NCBI GenBank assembly: GCA_016859345.1
Contig: CM029121.1
Span: 9,079,911-9,143,910 of the forward strand
DNA length: 64,000 nucleotides
Source: Istiophorus platypterus
Taxonomy: Eukaryota > Chordata > Actinopteri > Istiophoriformes > Istiophoridae
Direction: 5' to 3'
Shown: positions 36,401-49,185 of the stretch, one piece after another
How positions within the stretch are numbered: position 1 is the stretch's first letter
How the letters are laid out: each line of letters opens with the position of its first letter
Made by a program: the position numbers and the translations under genes
The notes under the pieces: generated by a model
The model's input: the letters and a program-made list of their open reading frames with translations, nothing else
Told to the model about the DNA's origin: nothing
Databases searched by the model: none

Positions 36401-39400
36401 CCTGAAATAATTTAGGCAGTAATAAGACAACTACCTACCTCCCAGTCAGTCATGTACCTCTCAGAATTCTCCATCTTTTTTCTGTCTCTCCGAGACAAAA
36501 CTGATCTGGTAATGAAAGGGTCCAATTAATCCCACAAGAGAAAAAGGCATCATCATTAGAAAGAGAGGAGTAGATGTACAAAACATGTTTGCAGACAGTT
36601 CAGGTGATAAGGCAAAAAAGTGACTCTCTTTGACTCCTCTTTGAGTGTCTTTTGCCTGTGTGCTTCTTCTTAAGTATGGCAGTCCAGATGTATCTTAGGA
36701 AAATGGACACTATATCCACAATAACATTTCCAAAGTCACGTGGACTCAACAGTATGAACAGAATGGGATAATGTGGGAAATTAGGTGACCAGAACTATTA
36801 GTTAATCACTTTCAAGGAGGCCACAGGAACAAAGCATTTTATGCTTACTATTTCAGTTAAAGTTAAAATGATCTCTGAAAATCAAAAGTGTATTTAGAGA
36901 TTTTTCAAGGCAAGAAGATGTAAACACAAGACTGAGATATATTTTATCAGCCTCAGCCTCAGCCTTGCTTATTTACACATGGAGCTTACAACAAACAACA
37001 ACATTAACATTCATTTGTTGTTGTGTTTCTGGCCACCCAACGTGTTTAAGTCAAATATCAGCACTGATTTTTTTCTTCACGAAATACCTGGCTCCCCAGC
37101 TGCTAATGGTTCCACTTTGTTCATCGGCTAGTTGCTAACTTTGAACTGGCCAGCATAATGCTCTTTATGAGCTGGAAGGATTTTGTACAGTACATTTCTA
37201 GAGCTTTTTATTAAAAAACATCTTTCTGTTGTGCCTGCAAAAGACCCAGATGAAAGTGAGAGTGAATCAAAATAGCGAAGTTATGGGGTATAAAACCAAA
37301 CAAGAATCTAAAAAACTAAAGATGGGGACAGAAGCTGTAACGCTACACGTAGTCTGATCCATCATTAATGTAAAAATCTTTTTTTAGCAGTTCTTAGAAG
37401 CCTGGCTTTTTCTTTTGCACACCTTGTTTTCAATTTCTATCAGTGTAATAGCTCTTTGGCTCTAAGTATGCTTTTTTCATTCATATTATACCTACATTCT
37501 AGTATAGGTACTTAATGATTGTCCAGCTACCTGCATGTGTACTGCTCACGTGTTACTGTTGATGTAATGAAAACAATGCTTCCCAGTAATCTATTATAAC
37601 TAGTACCATAACTCCAAAATGTACTGTCACATACACTAGATATGTTTATGTATTCAAACCAGAATGCTTTTAGATTTTTTTGAATGAATACTTTTCTGAT
37701 TTCTTGCTTTGTGCTCTTATAATTTTTGGCCGTGCTCTAAGCAGACTAGAGGGGACTCTCTTTTGGCCTTCCAGAAATGTTTATTCATTGTCCATGGCTT
37801 TTCTTCCCCCGGTTGTTCCCATGATCTTGGGTTTACTGTATACAAATGTGGGGCTGAGAATAAAGCCATCAGCTACCTCTGAAGTGGTAATTTTCTGATA
37901 TCAGATAATGACCTGTGTATTGCCAGAAATCCCAGGCCTTGTTGGATAACAAACAGGGAGAGAATCCATTCATCAAAACTCACTGGCAGACATTGCAGTC
38001 TTAGGAGAGAGCAGTCTGATAGTGTGGTGTATATATTTGAAGAAATAACATACACAGTGTTATTTCATTTAGTGTGAATTTAGTTTTGTATCTTCCTTCT
38101 CTCCATGATTCTTCTTTTCCAATCCACATTAGTAAAGAATCTGCTCTGATATGATAGAATATTGAAGATTCTTTTCTTATACTGAGAATGTATGACTTGA
38201 GCAGCTCTTCCCTATTTTGCCCTCATGAGGACAATGTGTCTAGGTGAGTGTGGGTGTGCAATTAATCAAACTAATTAACAATCTGGCCACTAGAATAATT
38301 ACCTCTAGTAAAGCAGAGAAGCACACTCGAGTGTTAGTTTTGTCCTTGTTTTTACTAAGTAAAAAAGTTTCTTATATTATTATTTGATCATAAATGGGGC
38401 TTCACCCTCTACACAACACTGCAGGAGGTCTGATTCCTTATTACTCCTGTAATAAAGATTTTTGGCCACTTAGAAGCAGTGCAAATAAACTGTAAATACG
38501 ATACTGAGATATCAGATTTTATGTTTACATGGTTAACTTGTTAGGAAATATTACATCCAGCAGATACGGAGCAGTGTTAGCATATATTTACTAGATGTGA
38601 CCTGACAAAGTCTAATATTCACTCTCATTTTAGATCTCTTTTTGGTCTCTAACATCTCCTGAGGGAAATATTTGGGTCTTTATTTGTTAAATGTCCCTCT
38701 ATGGTCACCAGTTGCTATCTTCCTGTTAACTGTTTGATGCTGGACAGGGAGAGTGAAGTGGATTTTTAGGGTTTTTTTTTTCTTTTTTTTTGTGTTTGTT
38801 TCTTTTTTTTGCTGAAAATGGCTGCTGTGCCTGGAAATTAAATTTATGAGAGCAATGAGAATGAACCAAAAGAATATTTTGTTTGCATGGTGATCCTACA
38901 TGGATGTGAAAGGAGGAATTTAAGAAGACATGTTATCCTACCAGTGACTCTCTATATCTCTCCTCGTCTCTCAGCAAGCATCATTCAAATAGGATGTAAT
39001 ATAATGTAAATAAGCCAGGATGAGTGTCTCCTCATGAGATTACCGTGGTAGCAGCCAGGGCCAGTAAGCCAAGCAGGCACCAGTTGGAACAAGAGGCAGG
39101 ACAAAGGAACACGGAGGCCTGAATACAAAGGCAAATCAGGCATGAAAAGGGAGGTCCACCACAACCAACATTATTTGCACAGTAATTGGTTATTATTGTC
39201 TCCATCAAATGGGGGTCTCATAATGAATACATTGGAGATAAAATAGAAATAAGGACACCTTGCCTGGAGGAGGCAGACTACTGATAAGAGACCATATTGC
39301 ATCAGTTGTTTTTTTTTTTTACTTTTTTTTTTACTTTACTTAAGCTAATTTCAAAGGGGGGGGGGTAATCTAAGCATACAGATGCTATTCAGTGTTTTGG

Positions 39401-42064
39401 TCTGGCACTGCTGCAATGTCACTTGAAGTTTTTGGGGATCTCCATTGAATTCAGAGATATTCACTGAATTTCTGTGAATTTTTCAATTTTGCAATTGGGT
39501 TCAAGCTGGTAGACAATTTTTGACAAATTGTCTGGTGGTTAATGTTGATTTGAGGTAATTGCTTCTGAAGGCTGGGTTATAGGGATTTCATTAGTTCACA
39601 TGCCCCTGTCTCACAATAAACAGTTTACTTGTACTCATTAAGCATCAGACACAACACATCAGAAAGACTTTTCTACCAGTGCCCAGGCAGATACTCTGCC
39701 AAGGTCTGAATAACCTCTTTAAATAAACTGTCAAAGCTGAGAGCCTCTTTTCTCTCATGTCCTAGAAATTCCCTCTCCGTTTGGTGGTTCACTTTTATTC
39801 TTTAAGATAATTATTTAGTCTAGGCAAGAAATGTGGGGACAGGAAGCCTTATGGAGGACTGTACAGTAAAGTCAAAGGTTCAGTTCTGTTAATTGGTCTT
39901 CCTTCTCTGCTCTGCCAGAAAAATAGATTTCAGATGTATTCAGCATAATGCACAGCCATGTGAGTGTACTAAAAACACACAAACAGCTCTTGGGTTAGTC
40001 CATTTCTCATGAACTATAAATTTGTGCTTTCTCTTTGTTTTATATGAACAAAGACATACACAATATATAAAATTCAATGAAGTGCTATAGTGTACAAATA
40101 TTGTCTTTTGTGTTTTGTGAAAACGAAAAGGAAGTTCATGGAATTTCTTGCCTTCAGAGGTTATTTGCCAGTCCTTTTCAGGGGCAGTTTGAACTGTCTG
40201 AATTGCAATTAACTAAATTTCTATTTCAATTTTAGGGTTTTTTTTTTTTTTATTTCTAAACACGGGTGGGGACAGGCAATAATATAACAACAGGCTATGA
40301 GTCAGTGTATGATGGAAGCCCCTCTGCAGGTGTTTTGCCCTTTTAAAGGTTGCCCTGATGCAGTCTAAAAAGACTTTGAATGGTTTAAACGGGTCTGAAG
40401 GTCTCTGATAAAGTGTACATGTTTTCAAAGATTCTTGTAAACGGATACAAATTAGCACTTGCTTAAAAAGATATGGTTCAATTTTCACTTGTATGCTTGT
40501 ATGCACTTATAACTGCATCTCTGCAATATTGTATTCCGATCGCATTCAGCTGTATGCCAGTCTTTGACACCTAGTTGCTTTAGGCAGTCTGAGTGGTAGT
40601 GGATTGGGAAAGGAGTGGATAGGGATCTTACCCATGTTTCATTTCAGGCTCCCAATGCCCTTGGATATTACCCACTCCCCAGCACAGGCAATATCCAACT
40701 TCTTACTTCTTTCTCTGCTGGTTTCTCCATTGATAGCTTAATGCTGCTCAAGCTGCCATTGTCATTCCTGCCTAGCTGGATGCTATGCAAAGGATATAGC
40801 ATGTTTATCGGACCATAAATATTGTGCATCTCTGCTTTGGGAGAATAACCTTTGAAAGAAAGCCTCCACTGAATCCAGATGTCATTCTATTGTGTTCTAT
40901 AATTTTATTTATCTTTGTTGATCTCTTTGACCTTTTCTCTATCATCTCTTTAAAAGGGCTTGATCATTTAGGCCAAAGTTAAAGATTGTGCCTTTGCTCT
41001 TTGGCCAGTGCACTGCACAACAGAATGTACTATTTCTGTTATATTTGAAATGTATTTCTCAGTTGGAGCCATTGAAAGTTACTGAGTGTATGTTGATTTC
41101 TTAGACAGCTGGTGCACAAAATTCAGCCTACAAATCTGATGGACTTTTGAACATCCTATATTCTGTGGCATTCCTCTTTATGAAGGAACATGCTGAGTGA
41201 TTACACAGCATCAAATGCACACACATAGATAAACACTGTGAACTTGTAAAGTCAGCTTTGTTTAACACCTCAAAGGATTTGGATAAGTAACTGTTATTAA
41301 GCCTGTATAATTAGGACACCATGTCTCATTTGCCCTAATGATCTGTCACTTATCTTGTCAGAGGAAGTCATCATGAAAGGCTCTTGAGAATAGCACATCA
41401 GCATTTTGTTACTGTGCAAATGGCATTGCTTGCTGACTTTGCATTAGAGCACATTTTTCCTTAAAAAAAACTCAGCTAAAGTGAATATTGCATTGTTCTG
41501 TGCTTTGAAAACTAATTGAGTAGTTTACCATTTTCTCTGTGACAGTCTTCTCATCTTCTGTAAGTGGTTGAGCAGGGAATCATAGATGCAGGAAACCACT
41601 TAATTCTTTGTGCCATACTGACTTCTGTGACATGAGCCATGTTGTTTTTTTTTAAAAAAAAAAACAAACAAAAACAAAACAAAAGTGATTTAAATGACCA
41701 ATACTACAAAATACAACATTTTTTAATGATGTAAAGTAAGTAAATGAAAAGAGGGGTTTTGGTAAATTGTTTTTGTGGTCAAAATAAAACACTTCATTAC
41801 TTCTCCAGGTAATAGAGGCTGAGCCATCACATGGCCTCTGTGGTCCCAGCCATAAGTTGAAATCTGTCAAAAATGGATGTGTCCTGTTTAATAGATGGTG
41901 ATGGGTTTCAGCTAAAATTTTTTAGTTTTTAAACTGTTTAGGAGATTTTGGAATAGGATAATTATTGTAACCTTCATTGATGTGTTTATATGTGGACCTT
42001 TTATTTAGTCTGAGCTCTGATCCTGAACAACAAATTAAAGACTTCTTATCTAATAATATGTTAT
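36401..42064. other. Gene-free stretch right of the array
   Basis: No exons are supported. Poly-T tracts occur near 38,769-38,810 and 39,307-39,345, and a G run near 39,355-39,366. Blocks at about 39,160-39,295 and 41,290-41,480 look like conserved non-coding DNA in composition: few simple repeats, with ATTA and octamer-like words. Confidence 0.5.
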
Positions 42065-43490
42065 CTCAAATTTAATCAGACTTTGGTGGAAAACAACACA
42101 ATTACAGCAATCTTAAAAGTAGTAAATGATTTTATTGATTCTTTGGATAATAAGCAACATTGTGCAGCCCTTTTTTATCGATTATCCAAGGCTTGTAATA
42201 CTGTGGTTCATGCAGTAGTGAAGCAAAAACTATGTTCGACTGTCAGAACAAACTCTGCATTGGTCTGAAAAATATATAACAGACAGATCTTAGTGAAGGC
42301 TGAAGCTATCACTTCTAGCTCATTTAGTGTATCCAAGGGTGTGCCAATGAATTTGGCTGGGATCCCTATTTGTTATATATCTATTTATTATATATCAACA
42401 GTCTCAATCAAAAATTTCAAACACAAATTTCCACATATGTGGATGATACAGCAACATACTACTCTGCTTCTGCACCAAACCAGGCTCTTTTACCCTTGTG
42501 CCTAGCTTTTAATACTGTACAATGTATGATTTTAAACCTGATTTGAATGTTTAAATAACAAAAAAAATCAGGATGTTTTCAAAGGCAAAAACATAGCCCC
42601 TGAACCTTACGTCAATCACCACTTTTCAGGGCTCTGAGACTGGCTGAGTGTATCTGGATACAAATATCTAGGAACTGTAATTGATGATTCTCTTCCTTTT
42701 ACACCTCACATTCAGAAATTGGTAAAAAACTGAAGCTAAATTTGGGTTTTTAAATGTAGAATCAAGTCTTTCCTTCCCTGCTAGGCCAAAGGGAGACCTG
42801 TTGCCACCATCTTTGTTGGACAAGGGGATGTTATCTTGGCATTGCTTACACATGTTGGATACTGTCTAACATAGAACAGTGAGGTTTATCAAAAATTTCA
42901 AAGCCCTCACTCAGCATTTCTTCTTGTATGCTCAGATTGGATGGTCTGCGTTGCCCCCCCATAGACTTAATCACTGGCATATTCTTATTTATAAGGCTAT
43001 TCTTGGTCTACGTCAGTCTTACCTAAGGAGCTACAGCCCTCAAAAAAGTAAGCTAAGGCAGTGTCTTGGCTTCCATAACTTAGTCCTACTATCTGTCCCT
43101 AAAGCTCAAACTGAACTTTGAAAAAACAATGTTTATGTACGCTGTTATCTCTGCTTGGAATCAGTTGCAAAATTACCTGAATCTTAGAGAGCTGTCTCAT
43201 TTGATTCATCTAAAGTAATTTTAAATGACTTAGAGGCCAGCACATCTGGCTGTTCATATTTTGGATAATTCATATTGCATCTTTTTGATCCTTAATGTTG
43301 ATAACTTGTAACAAATACTTGATGAATATTTTTGATATCTAATGATTTTGTAATTTGTTCTTTATCATTATTTTTGTAATTTTGTAGGTCTGCAACAGCT
43401 TAATTGTGCTGCTGTCTGTCTTGGCCAGGAGGCTCTTACAAAAAAAGTTTTTAAATCGCAATGACACTTTTTCTAATAAAAACAAAGTTT
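42065..43490 (+). mobile_element. L2-like LINE remnant (reverse transcriptase and 3' end)
   Basis: A decayed non-LTR retrotransposon reads across several frames. It keeps a KQHCAALFYRLSKACNTV segment (usual form FIDLSKAFDTV), a KGVP segment, and a TYVDDTA motif at about 42,433-42,453 corresponding to the catalytic F/YADDT of reverse transcriptases. Further on are an SGYKYLGTVIDDS-like stretch near 42,650-42,690 and an IYKAILGLRQSYLRSY block near 42,990-43,030. The 3' end resembles L2 tails, with a CTGTCTTGGCCAGG word at about 43,416 and an A-rich end near 43,490. Frameshifts and stops show it is inactive. The L2 clade is inferred from remembered motifs. Confidence 0.82.
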
Positions 43491-46400
43491 AAATAAAAAC
43501 AAAAATCTTTCATGGCACCTTGTAAACACAATTTCTAAAGCTGTGGCACAGTTACTGTTACCTGTGCTCCTAAACTGAGAGAGCGTCAGTACATAGATAA
43601 TATGGTGTGTGAATGCTCTCTACTGGCAATTTGATGAAGTGCAACAGCTAAGCCATGCAGCTTTAGGCATTTCCCACTCCCACTGCCCACTGACGAGGTC
43701 TTCAATTAGACTCACCATTTTGAGCTGATGTTCAACAATCCCACAAAGTAAAATAAGTGACTGAAGAGGAAGAGCTCTCAATGACAGTACCATCAGTATA
43801 CCCTGAAATGAAATAAAATCATGTGGCATTTTAATGGTTCAAGTTCACTTTTTTTCTCATCTAGAATATAAATTATTTTCTTTGAATGTTGTACCTGCAC
43901 AGTAACCGAATTTGAAAAAAAATGGGGTAGGTTGCATCAAAATTTAAAATCAAATATATATTTACAAAACTGTCACTCCTTTCATGTATTTTTATGTTTT
44001 AAGATTTTGAATAGTGGTTAGAGATGGCTTGCTCTGTGTGTACATGCACAGAGATATCATATGCTAAAAAGACATGCAAAACATACTGTATGTGCATATG
44101 GCTATACTGTTTTGTAATGTTCTGTATATTTAATTCATTAAAAAAATTATTAAATCATTGAAATTGGCCAGTTTTAAATATGGACTGATAAAAAAATATA
44201 TATTTTTAATCTATTAACCTCACATATTGTTGGCTTCATTTCCTTGAGGCCAGTTAAATACATTCTAATTGTAATAAGTAGTAAGTATAATTAGACTGCT
44301 TTTTTCTACCTAGATTTGTGGTTATTTTATCCAGATTAAAGTAAGTAAATCTTAAATATTTGGTTATTAAGCATTAGTAGATAAATCTATAGAAGTGGTG
44401 ATATATAATATCAGCTGTGTGATGAAAATGATCAGGAAACTAAAAAATAAAATCATTTCTGTTATCCCTGGCTGATTTCTTCATAGAGCTGTGCTGAAGG
44501 AAACGTGCAGTGTGTACAGTATGTATATGTTATGAGACATTCCCATACACTGAATGATGTTCAAAGTACATTTGCTTCTGAAGTGCCTTTAGCCTGATAT
44601 TTTTCTTAAATATTGATCTTTGATTACGATCAAAACTGGTGTATATTTAAAAGCTATTGAAATCTAGACTAAGGAAAAAGACCCATTCTGGATTTTACCA
44701 AGTCATCTGAATACCTCATAATGCCTGGTATTTAAACAGACCCCTAGTGACATACTGTACCAGTTTTTTCAGAAGAATTTCACTTAACTATTATTAAAAA
44801 TATCAGGACACCTGCAAATTAATTACTTTTTATGATATTTTACATTAAAATAAAATTAGAGTTAAGGATGTTAAAAAACACAGACTCAGTTGTCTGAAGT
44901 TGATGTTTTTTAATTCAACACAAAACCAGTTTGTTGAAGATAGTGAAAAATATTAAACTGTGTCGATTAATCCAGAAGGGTGTCGTTTTCTGGTAACTGT
45001 TGACTCACTGGTTCTTCAGATAATATCTGGGGTGCTTAGATACGAAGGTGCTAAGAGTTGTTCAGTGTGTTTGCTGTGCTGCTGGATTTGTAGACTCCAC
45101 CTTTCACAATGGTGATTAGGTGCAAGAGAATATATTAAAAGATGGTAGATGTGAGACATCAGTGTTACCTTTATCTTATAACCACTCTATGTCACCTTTG
45201 TTGCTTTTGTAGTCTTAGTAGAGGCTTATTTACTTGAATGAAGCACAGTCGAACCTGTCACTCTTAGTTTTAATCAGTCTTATTGCAGTTGATTGTGAAG
45301 CAGTTGTTCTCTGAATCAGGGTCGTCCAGTGGGTTTTATCCTTTGGAGATTAAATGGACAGGGATCTTGGTGGTGGAGAGGCTCTGCGCTACACTAGATG
45401 AATTACACACACTTTGTTGAGAGGCCACTAACACACAAGGTAACTGTTAATGTGTTGCCCTTAGCTTAATCTTTAACACCAAGGTAAAAGTTTTTGGAGG
45501 CTCTTACAGAAATTGTCAGTTATTATTGCCATATATTTATTTTGTAGAGCCATCTCCGTGATTGTGAAAAAACACAACAGCACAAGAGAATAAGTAAGAG
45601 AAAATTATCACCAAATCACTAAACAACTGATAAAAATACTTGAAGCAGACTTTTGGAAATATTCATTATTACCATACACACTTTTCAGCCCGGGAATTTC
45701 ATACATAACAAGCCCACTTTTTTTTTAAGCGTCAGCTTAACTTTTTCCATTCCTTTTTATTGGGTATAGATTCAGGATAAATATGGACCGCTTAATAGAA
45801 AAAAGTAAATACTTCATTCACATAATTTGTTGAATTAGAGGTAAATAAATAGTGCATGATGTGGCCTACTGTAGTCCTATTAAACGTCTCCTTGCAGATA
45901 TCTTGGTGGCATTCTTAAAAATGTCCATATTTCTTAGAAATCACACTAATTTTCCTCTTCAAATGATACCCTAGTTGTGATTATATTGCCATGGAGATTA
46001 CAAATATAAACTAGGCTAATAGTGCTTATGAATTGGTTTTATGATATGTTTTAAGTTAGCATTGCAAACGTTGCTGTACAAGCCAAACTACATCTCTTTC
46101 CCGGATGCGACTGGGCTGTGTCCTCTCAAGAAAAAACGTCTGTCAATTTAGCACGTTTGGCAGCATTTTCTTCTAACGCCTTCCTTTTTTAACCCTGTCT
46201 TTTTTGGCAGCTCCTGTCCTCCCCTCGTCCTCCCCTCGTCCTCCTTTCGTCCTCCCCTCGTCCTCCTTTCGTCCTCCCCTCGTCCTCCCCTCGTCCTCCC
46301 ACCGTCCTCCTTTCGTCTGAAAAATGGAGAACACATATTTTAATGGTTCTGGTTCTCCAGAAACATCTACATCAAAAGTCCATTTCCCACGGCTGACATC

Positions 46401-48399
46401 ATAAATATGGGATGATTCAGTTGCTCCCATAGTTTCTGCTGGATATGATCTTCCAGGGCCCAAGTGTACTGATGTACCCAGCTGTTCAGGTGGCTGACAT
46501 GTTGCCGAAGGCTGGGGGTCCTAATTTGAGACGACCTGCATATCAGCGGTTGGGATGCTGGACTTAGGTCTTAGGACCAAATTCATCAAAGTTGGGGTGG
46601 AGGTCTGCAGAGCAGGCACCAAATTCAGTAGATCTAGCTGTTCAGCAGAGGGTTCAGAGGGATAAGCCACAGAGGTCCACTTCCTCTTCTGGGGTGAGTT
46701 GGCAGCAGTTCAAGAGGTTTTGTGCTTTGGTTGTAAATTTGACACCTGGAAAAAGTCACAGAGTGAAGCTGTGAATTAGGAAAACCTGATAGATCTTAAC
46801 AGGACAGTTACTGAAATGTGAGCTTAATAAGTTGGACAGACTGTGACTGTGACCCAAATCGGTTAAAAACATCAATAATGACATTGTGCTCTGTGTTTGA
46901 TATTGAAGCAAATGTCTTATCTGTTTGTATATTTCCTGCAAAAAGGGGGAAAGAAATTTACTCAAAAAATAGAATCACTCTTCACAAGCATAACAGGTTT
47001 ACCTTATGAGCCCACCCAACTCATGGAGTTCATGAAGGCCAGGTTAACCTTCAAGGGGAGTCCAGGGTAAAGATGAGCCACCACCCCCCTATTAACCCCT
47101 GTTTTTCACACACTTTGCAGTGTAGGCAGTTTTCCTCTGCTGGAATATCACTTTGCCTTAGATTTACTGGTAACCAAAATATAAATGTAACATTGGGAAT
47201 TTACAATATGCAGTCACAAAATTAGAACAGTGATGGTATTAAAACTTTCTGAAGGCAGGGCCTCAAGGTCAAATAGGAAAGCAGTAGCTCTCTTTAGGCC
47301 CTTATTATGTCAACTGATATTGTGCTTTAGTGCTACAAATACCAAAGACTAGTATGTTGCCCTGTTCTGTATGAAATTAAAATGTTGGATATCTGATAGA
47401 AAATATAATTAATTGAGTTCAAGTACTTCAGAGTTGTACTTGCAGAAACACAATATCAGTGTTTACAATGTATCCCAGCTGGGTGCTGGATGATATAAAT
47501 GATTTTATTAGATATATAAAAAGACGACTTTGATGTCAGTCAGATTCTTTTTTTTCAGTCTGTTTTTAGTGACTGGATAAATACGAGCAGGTACAGTGGT
47601 ATTTATGTATATATGCATGTATATATAAATATGAGAGCAGATTAATATCTAACTTGATGAATTATTTTAGCTGAAGAACCCGTGAAGGACTTTTATATCT
47701 GCAGTCCTGTTGGTTCATTGTAAAGTGAGTCACGACCTTTTTTTCAACCTACTTACTTACACTGTCCAATAAGAAAAAGATTTTCTCACAGCAGACATTA
47801 TGACTTGTCCTTGGCGTTGTATTCAAGTGTCCTAGATCAAACAGTGTGACTGTGAGCCATGAGATGTCATAGTATTTACACATCCAAATGTCTTCTGTGG
47901 AAATGGCTTATCTGCTTTCTCAATTCTCGGCAGCTCTTTCAGTAGGTAAGTGGACAAACCCTATCTGTGTTGGTAAATACTCTACTGGTAAATACACTAC
48001 TTGTTCACCATAAGTACAAAAGATTACACCAAACTACAAAGTAATAGCACCGTACAGCTTCAATCTACAACATTACCAAACTGTATTTTAAAGGGTTAGA
48101 AAAAGAGGTGTTTTCCACCTGCTCTTGTGAACTGTTTTACAGAATGGAATAATTTCGAAATTTCAACACAGTTAATAATATGAATATTGTATGATTTAAC
48201 TTTCTTTACGTCTGTATTTTACGTTGCTTTATTTTATTTTATTTTTTTTTTTATATTTTGAGGGTGCATGGAGGGCCGCCATCAGCTGCTTGTGGATGTA
48301 AGAGCCCTCACTATGACACTGCAACGCACAGATCTTGTCATAATATCATATGGTATTTTTTATTTTATGTTTTTTGATTTTCTGTATGACTCTATGGAT
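43491..48399. other. Gene-free stretch upstream of tbxas1
   Basis: No coding exon is supported. It holds the 11-bp minisatellite (listed separately) and AT-rich sequence. A minus-strand frame just beyond the minisatellite (46,463-46,330) has non-repetitive composition but matches nothing I recognise. Confidence 0.5.
46211..46317. repeat. 11-bp CCTCGTCCTCC minisatellite
   Basis: About nine tandem 11-bp units, alternating between CCTCGTCCTCC and TTTCGTCCTCC forms, with one CACCGTCCTCC variant. One strand is almost pure pyrimidine. The minus-strand Glu/Asp/Gly/Arg-rich frames are by-products, since 11-bp units cycle through all frames. Confidence 0.93.
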
Positions 48400-48551
48400 C
48401 TTGATCAGCAGTCCTACACGCGGCGGTATAGTCGTGTCGGCTGTCATACGCTCCGGTACACTAGGTGGCAGTGTGCGGCTCAGCTTTCTATCGCGTTACG
48501 AGTGAATCGAAGAAGACTTGACAATAACATTGACATGTAACCGACCGAGAG
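48400..48551 (+). promoter_or_regulatory. tbxas1: Probable tbxas1 promoter and 5' non-coding exon
   Basis: CpG density rises locally around 48,418-48,545. A strong donor, GAG|GTGAGT, lies at 48,551/48,552, and a strong acceptor (TTCTTTTCAG) before 49,136 leads into the exon with the start codon. The simplest model is a non-coding first exon ending at 48,551. The transcription start is not determined. A CTCF-like word, CACTAGGTGGCAGTG, lies at 48,459-48,473. No clear TATA box was seen. Confidence 0.45.
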
Positions 48552-49135
48552 GTGAGTGAGCACACGCACATGTTTTATGTCAAATTTTGAACAAAGGCCT
48601 ACAAAAATTTCTCCAGATATAAGAATGGCGCTGACATGGTACATGGAAATGTCACATAAGGTGAAGAACTGACGTGAATATGTGGATAAAATGCTGTTTT
48701 GTTAGCTAGCTGGTAACCAGGCATGTCAAATTCCCAAAGACGTCGGGGTTTTAAACGATGTTTTTCTACTTACGTAAAGAAAAACAGTGTTGTCAGCCGT
48801 TTAAGGTTATGCGATGGCAATGATGTTCATAGGTATTTGCCATCAAACAAATGTTGACAATCTCCCAGTGCATATATAGGTGAGTGTTTATATAAAGCAG
48901 GGCATGGATATAGACTCCTTGTTGAAAATGCAGGGCAAAGTCAAGCACTGCTAATGATTTCGACTTGGTTGTTGAAACAAATCATTACAAGGGAGCAGTT
49001 TAAGACCGATGAGAAGGCTGTATGTTTAACTTATTATTTATAGTTAAAATACTTGTAGTGCTAACCAAGTTGTCATTAACATTTATTCAGCAGCCATCAC
49101 AGTGACCTAATCTATTTCTGTCTCCTTCTTTTCAG

Positions 49136-49185
49136 GAGCCTTGATCTGATGCTGTTGGCGGAGAGCTGATAGGTATTTCTCCATC
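49136..49185 (+). promoter_or_regulatory. tbxas1: tbxas1 5' leader with a six-codon upstream ORF
   Basis: The leader between the acceptor at 49,135 and the start codon at 49,186 contains ATG at 49,149, followed after five more codons by TGA ending at 49,169, 16 bases before the main ATG. The main ATG has a strong context (A at -3, G at +4). A short upstream ORF of this kind can reduce or regulate initiation. Whether transcripts include it depends on the inferred splice. Confidence 0.45.

Noticed and set aside
37680..37898. Open frame faintly like the last two membrane helices of a fish odorant receptor
   Set aside because: Too short, lacks the conserved NP-IY motif, and no other receptor segment lies nearby.
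46148..46463. Minus-strand Glu/Gly/Arg-rich frames
   Set aside because: Produced by the 11-bp minisatellite. The flanking non-repeat part matches nothing I know.
48268..48540. 90-codon frame just upstream of the tbxas1 first donor
   Set aside because: It overlaps the promoter region, has no recognisable product, and is unrelated to the spliced coding exons.
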